From Aralia elata (Eukaryota; Streptophyta; Magnoliopsida; Apiales; Araliaceae): DNA of 64,000 nucleotides. Below the pieces are notes generated by a model. The model was not told the origin of the DNA. It searched no databases and saw only the letters and a list, made by a program, of their open reading frames with translations. The stretch is from NCBI GenBank assembly GCA_034770075.1, contig CM068383.1:38273222-38337221 (forward strand), written 5' to 3'. This document shows, piece after piece, positions 45,694 through 55,471 of the stretch. How positions within the stretch are numbered: position 1 is the stretch's first letter; every line of letters starts with the position of its first letter. The position numbers and the translations under genes are program-made.

Positions 45694-46541
45694 TCTCTAT
45701 TTTTAGAGCTATTTTGTTTTTATTTTTAAATTTTAAAAAAAAAAAAGTTTGGTGTAGTTTGTTTCTGATTTTATGTTTAATTATGTTCAATGTGTGTAAT
45801 ATTTTTTGCTGCAGTTTGGTACTTACGATCACCATTGAAAACTATAGCAGTAGCACAGCATCAACACGCTGAGCAGCATAGCAGCAGCGCACCCACCAGC
45901 GGCTTATATGCAGCCATTAGCTCATTTCTACAATCCAAACTTATATCTCTCTCCTCCCACTCCAAAGCCAACTTACATGCATTTTTCCCAAACCCCAATT
46001 CGTGCCCCATCACTCCAATTGGGCATCCAATCTCTGCAATCCATCAGCATTGTCATCTTCTAACTTGAAATTCAACAAGGATTTAGCGGATTTTGAAGAA
46101 TTCCCATGGCTTTTCAATAGTTTTCCAAGAAAAGGTAATAAGGTCTTTTATTTTCAAATTTTACTTGCTTGGGACTGTGCTTGGGTTGAGTTTTATTGTA
46201 GGAACACTCCAATTCTCCCATTGCAAGACTTTTGTGGAGGGCTAGCCCTGCTTCCCAATGCATTGACAGCTGAGACTTTGAGAGGTGCACACCAAGTGTT
46301 CGATATTTGGCCTGAGAGGGACTCCTCCATAATTTTGGCTCTATTTCTTGAGGCATTCTATTGGTATGGCTTTTAAGTAACATAGGGGTGAAGCTTCATC
46401 GTCCAAGCCAACCAAAGCCTATGACAAGAAGTGTATAGTGTCCAAGCGATACATCACTAAAAGGACGTGGCTGCTTGATTACCCTCAGTGAAGTTCTCTG
46501 TTTCAATTCTGTCTATTATAAACATTGAAGACAATGTCAAA

Positions 46542-46557
46542 TTTAAGTTTGGGGGTA
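46542..46557 (+). other. Internal polypurine-like tract of element B
   Basis: TTTAAGTTTGGGGGTA is a near copy of the terminal tract TTTAAGTTTGGAGGTA (47551-47566), about 1 kb upstream of it. Confidence 0.5.
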
Positions 46558-46980
46558 GTACTTCGTATTTGCGTATTTGTGTGTTTAATTTAGTTTTTGT
46601 GTGATTTAAGTATGTTTTTCTTTTTATTCAAAAAAAAATTATTTATTTTTAGGATGTGTCCCTTGAGCATTGTTTTAATTTGATTTGAACCATAATCCAT
46701 GGTCTATGATAAGGGCTTGTTGAAGAGATTCTAACTCATGAGACGTAGACAATTGTTGCTTAGTCTTTGTGCTTATCGTTTATTAGTTATTATTTTGCTT
46801 ATGCGTCCTTTCACTTTCATGCACTTACCCATGAGTATTAAGCTAGTTGTATGCTTAGAGAAGGCTTTTATAACCGAATGCTTGTGGAAAATATCTATAA
46901 ACTCTAGAACTCGTTTAAACATCACTCGAACCAAGGTGTCCAAATTTGTTATGTTTGAATTGATGGTCATGTGGTGAGTT

Positions 46981-47176
46981 GAGATGGAGCGTAAAACGCA
47001 CTCACTCATGGACAAATGCGTAGGAGAGATAGAGCGTAAAATGCACTCTTTTATAATTGTGATTAAAGAAAAAAAATTGTTTATTGCAAATTTTGCATGG
47101 GGTTGAGGTTGAGCGTAAAACGCACTCACCCATATGAGCGTGCTTAAAGATTGAGATGGAGCATAAAATGCACTCA
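46981..47176 (+). repeat. Four iterated GAGCGTAAAACGCACTC motifs
   Basis: Copies at 46981-47003, 47026-47048, 47105-47126 and 47153-47175, each preceded by GAGATGG or similar; GCGT/ACGC can pair across AAA. Element C has one at 50888-50910 on the minus strand. Confidence 0.65.
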
Positions 47177-47550
47177 CCTAGAGTCCTTGGTTCTCAAAAT
47201 TTTTGGAATTGTGATTTGTACACCTTTGGATTGAGTGATGTGTTAAGCATGTTGTTTTGGGGTTTATTTTGATTATTTCATAAGGTAATGTGGTTGTATA
47301 GTTTCATTCGAGCTTGATTGGTGTAGTGCTATTGGGTACTCACACACACACATACGGAAGAGGCCTTAAGCAAAGTATGACTAGCTAACTGAAATTTTAG
47401 ACTTGCAACGCTTTGTTTGTTCTCTTGAGTTCTATGTGTTGATGCCTTTGAGACCATTGTCGGCTTATTAATTCATTGCTCAAGTTAGGATATATTAGAA
47501 GTTTTTGAATTGTTTAGTTTAGGTTTGTTTTGCTTGAGGACAAGCAAAGA

Positions 47551-47568
47551 TTTAAGTTTGGAGGTATT
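47551..47568 (+). other. Polypurine tract of element B
   Basis: TTTAAGTTTGGAGGTATT directly before the 3' LTR start TGATTAGTGTG at 47569. Confidence 0.7.
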
Positions 47569-48440
47569 TGATTAGTGTGTTTTATACACATAATTTGGGG
47601 ACTTTTGGCCTTGATAATTTGCAAGTCTTTAGGTATTCTATGTGGTTTTTATGTATTTTTATCTTATTTCTACATAAATTAGTTTTTAGTTATTTTTACA
47701 TGTTTTATGTTGCTTTGATGCATTTTCATTATGTTTGTAGGAATTGAAATAAATACCGCTCAGATCGTTGTTTGTATTGACTCAATGTCCGTGCCTAGAC
47801 GTCTGTGCCCGAATGATAGTATGATGGAAATTTGCGCTTGGCGACGCGCAGTGCTTAATTTGATAACAATTGGTAGTTGGGCGTGCATGGCGTCGGAAAG
47901 CGTGCACAGCATCAGGAAGCGTGCACGGCGTGCGGCGTCGCCAAGCCACGAGGGCAAGCCCGCACTTAAATATCCGTGCCTGAATGATAACACGGTGAAA
48001 ATTTATGTTTGGCGATGCTCGGGGCTTAATTTGATGACATTTGGAAGTTGGGCTTGCACGGCGTGCGGCGTCAGCCAAGCCGCGGGCACGGCGTGCAGCA
48101 GCTGGGCGCTGGGCAGCCTCGGCGTTGGGCGTGCGCGCGCGACACTCGGCAGCGATCGGCACTAGGCAGATGGGCAGGCGCTAGGCGCGGGCGCGCGCGC
48201 TGGCGTCCGGGCGCGCGACATGCGGCGTGGGCGTGCGGCGTGGGCGTGCGGCATGGGCGTGCGACGTGGGCGTGCGGGCATGTGCGGCAGGCGCTGGGCG
48301 CTCGGCAGCCTCGACATTGGGCGCGCGCGCGCGCGGCACTCGGCAGCGATTGGCACTTAGCAGATGGGCAGGCGCTAGGCACGGGCGCGCGGCGTGCGGC
48401 GTGGGCATGCGGCGTGGGCGTGCGGGCGTGTGCAGGCGTG
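47569..48440 (+). repeat. 3' LTR of element B (right-truncated)
   Basis: Starts TGATTAGTG. A block of about 170 bp occurs twice (47806-47975 and from 47976). The GC-rich repeats end at about 48440 against a Tekay-type gag fragment, so TATA, R and U5 are missing. Confidence 0.7.
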
Positions 48441-49116
48441 ACGTCATTTAAAAATTTCAAAGCGGTAGGACCGCCAGAGTTTAGAGGTTCCCTGAACCCG
48501 ATCGAAGCCCAAACCTAGGTGATGGAAATGGAGAAAGTATTTGATGTTGCTAGGGTTAGTGAGGATCAAAAGACTGCCTTTGCAACATTCATGCTTAAGT
48601 TAGAGGCCAGTTACTGGTGGCAAGCGAATAAAATTCGGGGAGGTCAAGGTGTAATCGCATGGGATAGGTTTAAAGAGATGTTCTTTGAGATGTATTTTCT
48701 GACTAGCTCACGAAATCAGATGGAGATTCAATTCTTGGAGCTGAAGCAGGGTACCATGACAGTACTGGAATACGCTGTGAAATTTAACGAGTTGGCTAGG
48801 TTTGTAACCTACCAGGTGAATACTGATGAGAGGAAGACGAGGAGATTTGAACAAGGATTGAAGCCGTAGTCGTACAGCAAGGTGTCAATCTTCCAATTGA
48901 ACACTTTTACCGAATTTTTGGAGAAGGCGATTATCGCAGAAGGTGGGAGTGATGCTCTGATAAATATAACCAGGAGCAAAAGAAGAAGAAGGGTGAAAAT
49001 GAGAATAACAAAGTGAGTGGTAGTAACAGTGGTGGTCATAAACCATAAGAGGAAGTGGAATGATAGTGGATCTGCTAGAAATCAACAGGGAGGTCAGAAG
49101 AAGAAGGTGGAAGTGT
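48441..49116 (+). pseudogene. Orphan Tekay-type gag fragment
   Basis: Plus-strand translation resembles T2 gag: FKNFKAVGPPEFRGSLNPIE, then stop TAG near 48517, FATFMLKLEASYWWQAN, LKQGTMTVLEYAVKFNELAR, a second stop at about 48867 (KP-stop where T2 has KPW), and later frameshifts. It ends at KKKVEVC, just before the first zinc knuckle. No LTR or primer site accompanies it. Opposite in orientation to T1-T3. It is bounded by the GC-rich LTR of B and by element C. Confidence 0.75.
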
Positions 49117-49119
49117 GTT

Positions 49120-50482
49120 TGCCAAAATCTATACTAGCAAAAATACGCAAGTATACGCAGTCCACAAGTAATAAAGTGAAAGTAGAGTATCGTTCCACAG
49201 AGAAGAATTAATTCTATAATGACAAATTCCCAATTTAAATCAAATCTATTTTGGTAAACAAATGATCAACGATTTCTGAGGTTTTGAATTTAACTAATTA
49301 ATTCTAAATTAAATTACTAACACTAGTTTAAAAACAGATTTTTAAAGACTGAAGACTATAACTTCACTTAATGCTTTATTTTACTTAACACGCTCCCCTT
49401 TGGATTATGCTAGTTATTCTGGATTGTTAACCAGGAACTCATCACTATTTATGATCATCTTTCAATGTTTCATAATCAACTTAACTTAAATCCATAATTG
49501 ATAGACTCAAGTTAATCACCCTAGATAACTAACTCACTATATTTCTATGTGAATTACAATTAAAAAAGATATTAAGCCGAAGTTCCCTATTTTGATTACA
49601 TGCGGTGATAGGTATATCTCTATCCTAATCACAAATTATGAATTCCATCGACAGCAGAAGACACAATCACATGCTATTATGGTCAGATCTAAATCTATAC
49701 TTCATCTCTCGAATTCATACAGATTATCTCGGTAATTATTGGCCAGATAATTAAACAATTCAGCACAAACCATAATAAACAATCCAAAACTAACTAATCA
49801 TAATATTCAAAGAAGCATGCTATTCAAAACTACTCATTAAGATCCATTATAGCCTTAAAAGAAATTCAGTTCATAATTAAACTAGAATTCATCATCCACA
49901 AGTTTAATAACATCAAAAATTTGGAATAGAGAGAAAAGAGAAGAAACACTGTAAGCAATCTTCCAATCTCTGTCTTGCTCCTCCTTGCTTTCTCCTGCTA
50001 TTAACTTGCTTCAAGTCTTCTCCAATTGCTCAAAAACTAGGGTTTTTTTAATAATAAGTTCAAAAACTATTTATAGTATCTAATAAAAACCCTAATTAAT
50101 TAAAGAGTATTCAATCCAATTACACATCAAATTCTTTTAAATTACTGAAAAGTCAACTCAGTCAACACACACTAGCGCGCCCGCGCCAAGCCACAGCATA
50201 CCCACAGCGCGCTCGCACAGCATCCCAGCAGAAGCTCGGTCTGACGCCTTGCGCGCTCGCGCCGCCTTCCAATGCAATTCCCGTGCGGCCGCGCAGCTCC
50301 TCAGTAACTTACTATTCTTTTCATTTTTCCTGCTTCAATGCTCCATTCCCCACCACTTTGGTTCCAAATGCAGAGTGCCTACACAAACACAAAAAACGCA
50401 TGAAAAGTAACTACGACTCAAGGAAATTGACAATAATGCAGTCAAATGGTATCCAATTCGTAGGTATAAAACCTACTCATCA
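49120..50482 (-). repeat. 3' LTR of element C
   Basis: On the minus strand it starts TGATGAGTAGGTTTTATACC and ends GATTTTGGCA; GTATACTTGCGTATTTTTGC near its end parallels element A. GC-rich text with GCGCGC lies in U3 (about 50170-50300). Confidence 0.7.
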
Positions 50483-50498
50483 AATACCCCCAAACTCG
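50483..50498 (-). other. Polypurine tract of element C
   Basis: Minus strand CGAGTTTGGGGGTATT directly before the LTR start TGATGAG. Confidence 0.65.
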
Positions 50499-51055
50499 AA
50501 CTGTTGCTTGTCCCCAAGCAATGCAAAACAATAACATGAATGCAACTAACAACTACCATGCCTAAGAACCCAACCAATAGCCAGTATGAATCTTAACCGT
50601 TAGCCTCAGAGTATCAAAAACTAACTTGGAACAGTAAATCCAGTCAATAGGAACTAATAATCCCAATCAATCAAGCATAATACACCTGTCAACACCCAAG
50701 TTGTGAGTGTGTGTTCATTAATCACTTTAACTATCCAAAGTTCAAAATACAGCCGCATAACCAACTCTAAAACAAGAATAATCTATGTTCAATTTAATTC
50801 AAGCAAATACAACAAATCCAACCAAAATTAAGCAAATACTAAGCATGAGGGTACTAACAAGGCTTATTTCTAACTTTATTCTTTTACGAGTGCGTTTTAC
50901 AATCCATCTCGTATTTATGCTTAACTGTGCAATGTCAGGCTCTCTTAGGCTTTTCAAAGTCACCCATGTAACGAGCGTTCAATCAGTGACTCCCAAACCA
51001 GTCGGCTTTAGGGCACTAGGTGTTAAGACACCCCTAAGGATCTAATTACCCGAGT

Positions 51056-52988
51056 AACTAAATAAATATTTTCCTTTTGCGGTGTGACCCTTTAGGTTCT
51101 CCATATTAAACCGGTTGTGAATAAATCAATTAGAACAATTCTAATCTTATTTAAATAAATAAATTAAACTATTTAATTTATTTAAATAAATAACATTTAT
51201 TCTACAATAAGGGTAAGCCCCCTTAGCGATCAACGACTTTCTAGATAATATAGATTTCAACATTAATCACAAAAGAACCTTTCAGTGAATAGTTACCATA
51301 CAATTCAATCCTTCTACCATACAATGTCCCGATTAAATATAAGACATGGAATTATTATCAAGTCTTATTTTATTTAATTATATGTATTTCGATTCCCAAA
51401 TGCACAGCTCTAAATAATGCAAATTGTAAACTCCTTTCTAATTTCATTCTGCCTTGGCCAAGGACTATTGACTTGTCATTTATCGAATCACATAGGACAT
51501 TCACATCTTTTACTAGATGTGGTAGATTCTTTGTTGATCATTCACCTATCTCCATGTACAACTTATTATACCCAATCAAAGTATTACTCATCATACACAA
51601 GATACTGTGATGATCTCAAGTCCAAGGATCAGTTGTACTACTATTACTAGAGGAATTCCTATTGACAGGCGAGTAAAACTCCATTAGGTATTCCTTAGCG
51701 AGCTACGTTCAGTGTACTTATTCTTCAATAAGCACCTACATACTTGCTTTAGTGTCTCCACACAAATTATTATGAGATTAATCATCCTCTTCCTAAGAGC
51801 AAGCAACGTATGTACTAATCTATCCGGATTCACTAATCCCCTTTTTAGTAATCCAACGATTAGGAACGATTTTAGTTTGTGAGCTATTTAGAATTTAGAT
51901 CTCATTAGCATGATCACCGTCATGATTCTAAAAGCATTACTCAAAACTATAGGTTTATCACATTTAATATAACAGCACAATGTAGATAAAGTAAAATGCC
52001 TTTAATAACTGAATAAGATTACAAAGTATATGCTACATCATATCAAATATGATTGGCTTGCGTGCATACTACTTTTAATATCCCACTTGCACTAAAGCCA
52101 ATCGCCATAGTATCTAATACCCTTCTTCTCTAAGTGACGATCATCCTGCTGTTTGGATAAAGCTTTAGTAAATGGATATGCAATGTTGTTCTTGAGAGTC
52201 CACTATCTCTATAGTGACCTTTTCTTCTTTCAATGATTCCTCTAATCAAATGAAAGTGCCGCAACACATGTTTGAATCTAAGATGAGACTTAGGAACTAT
52301 TCCTAGTTCTGTAATAAACTTTTCATCCAAACAATCAACTTGCAGCTTCATTTATAGCTATATACTTTGTCTTTGTCACTAAACCAGCAACTCTTTACTG
52401 TTTAGAACCTTTCTAATTCACTGCACCACCATTTAAGGTAACGATTTACCCTAAAGTGGATTTGTTATCGTCTTGGTCAGTCTGAAAAACTTGAGTTTGT
52501 TTAACCCTCTAGTTTTAATTCAGACCTACCATGAATCATGATTATATCTTCAGTACCCGTTAAGTACTTAAAGATGTTTATCATTGTCTTACAGTGATCT
52601 TCTTCCAAATATGACTGATCAACATCAGGCCTTATATATTCATTGCATACATGATACTAACTCATGCGATCTCTTTTTTATTGAGAACAATTTAAAGAGA
52701 TACACTCCATGACTCATCATCATGAGACCTTTCTTGGAGTTTGCTATGCTAAACGCCTTTAGCATCGAATGAATATACATTCTTTGGGTTAAGCCGAGCA
52801 TCCTTTTAAATCTATCTATATAGATTTATATCCCCAATTTATAGGAGGCTCCTTCCAAGTTATTCATGGAGGAATGTTTAGACAATATTATCTTTACTGA
52901 TTGTAGCATTGGTGTGTCATTCCTTGTCAGTAGTATATCAATATATAATACTAGGAATGTCACAGTGCTCCACTGACCATTTTGTACA
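51056..52988 (-). mobile_element. Older Ty1/copia remnant
   Basis: 51056-52077 matches the copia LTR at about 61610-62692, starting from TAAATAAATATTTTCC; its left part is missing. 52078-52988 matches the RNase H and RT end of the copia pol at 62693-63735, on the minus strand, with frameshifts and deletions (for example the KHVLRHFHLIRGIIE stretch near 52230). It stops at 52988 where T3 is inserted. Confidence 0.8.
52078..52988 (-). pseudogene. Degenerate copia RT-RNase H fragment
   Basis: Several short pieces in different frames align with the copia pol at 62707-63735. KHVLRHFHLIRGIIE corresponds to KHVLRRFHLIREIIE there. Large parts are shortened or frameshifted, so no product is possible. 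The rest of this pol should lie on the far side of T3, outside the window. Confidence 0.75.
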
Positions 52989-55406
52989 TGTGACACCCCC
53001 AAATTCAGGTACCAATACCTCGAATCTGGTGCTCATGATAATATACATCCATACACTTCTAAACAACATAAATCAACTAATGCAGAATAAATAAACATAT
53101 GTTGTTCATTACAAAAGGTCTACTACGGTCCCAAGGTCTATAACCTTAAATAAATACATCGCAGAATACTTAATAATACAAAACGATTCCACGATTACAT
53201 AACGAGATAGTACATATAAATATTCCTTAAGCTTTCCTTTGCCTTTGCTCGTTTTGGAACTCTCCGACTTAACTACAATAGGTTCATGATATAGCAAGGG
53301 TGAGCAACCACTTTGCTCAGCAAGTTTAAAATGAATAAAGGAGATATATCATGAATGAATAAGAATAATAGCCGCATACATCAACAATTTATGAACATTA
53401 ATGAAATAGTTGAAAGGACATAATCAAAGTTCAAATGAAACAATGAATATTGATTATTTACTGTTGAGTGGTCCAATAGACCATGAACTTTTGGCCAAAG
53501 AGTCAATCATTCAACTAACTCTTTTAAAACCTGGCCCCGTCAGTTGTACTCGAGGGGATCAGCCTCTTATACACCATGTATATGCATAACATTTAACTCT
53601 GACTGCATCGAATAACCGACACATTATAATCCCCTAATAAGGGTTGCTCTCTCAGTCCAAGAATTCATACCAACAATCAGTTTGGATAGCTTTTAAAAAT
53701 AATAACCAGTACATGTATAGCCGAAACAAGTGGCGTAGAGTATTTCCTTAAACAGTTCATGAATGAAGAACTTCAACGTTTTACAATCCAATAACAGATC
53801 ATGAATTCAAATGCACAAGGTGCGAATATCAATAATTACCTTTGATATGCAGTAATTTACAATAATTAATCCACTAATATTATTTGAACATAATAACTCA
53901 ATTCGAGTCATGAATCTTGCAATAAGATAGAGTACTTGCTCAATAAGTAAATTGAGTTAGGATAGGAAACTTGCATTAATATATAATACTTGCTCAATCA
54001 ATAAATTTAGTTAGGGTAAGGAAACTTGCCCAGCACAAGGGTTAGACAAGGGTTAAAGAAGAACTTGCATTCAATATATAGAAAGAATGAAGTTAGGGAA
54101 CTTACCTCGTGCGTCTGCTACAATAATACAACACACGCTCTTTAATTATCCTACATACGTATGTGCACATAATATATTAAAATCATTCACATAATAAGTA
54201 CCAAATATTGGCTTACACTACTCCATAAAGTTATAATCTTGTTAGAAGCATAACAATAAACAAGGATAAACATATTTGTTACAACGTTACAACGCTTGCA
54301 CGTCAATACGTCAAACTTGCCTACTCAAAAGCTTATGCGGCATATACAACATTACCAAACTGCCCAAATTCGAATTCGAACCAGGCATGAAATCTCCATT
54401 CTTATTAATGGAAGTTGTAGATCTACTCTTCCTCTTTCCGAATCAACCTGGATTACCTCAATCCGAGTTCGTATGAGAAAGTTATGCCCATTTTACGAAA
54501 TGGGGTTCAATCTGACCAGTCCTACGATTTTACAATTAGCCAAATTTCCACTCTACGACCCTTACACTCTACGATTGCCTACAGTGCTAAAGATGCGAAA
54601 TTTTGAGATTTATGCCGACCTTAACTCTCAAAGCTCAGTAAGTGAAAGTTGTAGGTCTACTCTTCCTCTTTTCGAATCATCCTGGATCACCTCAATCCGA
54701 GTTCGTATGAGAAAGTTATGGTCGAATTACTAAGTGAGGTTCTGGCTGACCAGTCCCTACGATTTTATACTTAGCCAAATTTTGAGTCTCTACGACCCTT
54801 ACTCCCTACGATCTATGATTCCGAGAGACACTCCTCATTGGTCCATGCATTAAGTTGGTTCCCCATATCATCAACACACACAAACTAATACACCCATTTG
54901 GTCTACCATTCCCAAATGCTTCCTTATTAACACCCAATTTGCTTAATAACTCTACCCAAAATTAAAATGAGTCATCTCATAAAATATTGGGATGGGTAAA
55001 AATAATAAATACGGGGTTTGTCCACTTATTCGGAACACCCATAATAACCTTTTGGATAAAATATAAATCACCTACGAACTCCAATAAATATTCCAACGCT
55101 AAAAAAAATTATCTCATCACATACATGATTTAACAAAATAATACAAATCGAAAAAATACGTAAAAATATTATGGCATGAATAGTGCCCATGAATAGTGTC
55201 CGTGAATAGTAATTTAGCGAGATTCCGCGAAATTAATTTATTCACTTATACAAAACTATAACACGTAAAATTCATGTATTCACATAATCCAGGTTGTCAC
55301 ACAACCTTTAAACACGTAACACATAACAATGTTACTAAAATTTATAATATTCATTAATATATATAAATTTGAATTACAAGGTTATCCAGAATCCACGGTC
55401 GTTACA
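52989..55406 (-). repeat. 3' LTR of T3 (2418 bp)
   Basis: It begins TGTGACACCCCC and ends CGTTACA in plus orientation. Shared features: acceptor TTGTAG ending at 53273, stem-loop at 53301-53319, AACTTGC motifs (53926-54105) and a donor GAG|GTAAGT at 54108-54100. A block of about 170 bp with CTCAATCCGAGTTCGTATGA occurs twice (about 54400-54560 and 54640-54790). Confidence 0.88.
53273..54105 (-). other. Candidate GT-AG intron in T3 LTR
   Basis: Minus strand GAG|GTAAGT at 54108-54100 and ATTGTAG|TTAAG ending at 53273, 833 nt. Same positions as the GC-AG pairs of T1 and T2. Splicing is inferred. Confidence 0.45.
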
Positions 55407-55440
55407 TCCTCCCCCTTATAAGAATTCTGTCCCCAGAATT
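55407..55440 (-). other. Polypurine tract and hairpin of T3
   Basis: Minus strand TATAAGGGGGAGGA (55420-55407) precedes the LTR; AATTCTG-GGGA-CAGAATT lies at 55423-55440, a 7-bp stem with a GNRA-type loop. Confidence 0.75.
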
Positions 55441-55471
55441 ACAACCTAGGTACGGAAAACTTTGCATGGGT

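Larger units (their letters stand above)
45569..47550 (+). other. Long 3' UTR of element B
   Basis: Nearly 2 kb without a supported gene. It contains the post-gag hairpin (45676-45693), an internal polypurine-like tract (46542-46557) and four copies of a GAGCGTAAAACGCACTC motif (46981-47176). A 124-codon frame at 46002-46376 shows no recognisable domain; I leave it out. Confidence 0.5.
42184..48440 (+). mobile_element. Athila-like pol-less retrotransposon B, plus strand
   Basis: The 5' LTR (left-truncated, 42184-44268) and 3' LTR (47569-48440, right-truncated) share the block starting GTGCCCGAATGATAACACGG (42184 against GTGCCTGAATG at 47976) and the GC-rich repeats. Between them: Asp-tRNA-type primer site, one gag-like frame (44435-45568), a hairpin, nearly 2 kb of 3' UTR and a polypurine tract. 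Nothing resembling RT, RNase H or integrase is in the 3.3-kb interior. It is a non-autonomous, gag-bearing relative of element A. Confidence 0.78.
49120..51055 (-). mobile_element. 3' end of Athila-like element C, minus strand
   Basis: The 3' LTR (49120-50482) and about 570 bp of interior remain. The interior carries one GAGCGTAAAACGCACTC-type motif (50888-50910) and a polypurine tract. It is cut at about 51056 by copia LTR sequence. Its outer LTR end lies inside the gag fragment, so C inserted there. Confidence 0.68.

Noticed and set aside
46002..46376. 124-codon frame in the 3' UTR of element B
   Set aside because: No recognisable motif and no counterpart that I can see in elements A or C.
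47731..48518. Frames of 126-156 codons on both strands in the 3' LTR of element B
   Set aside because: Same GC-rich repeat composition; no domain, and they overlap LTR structure.
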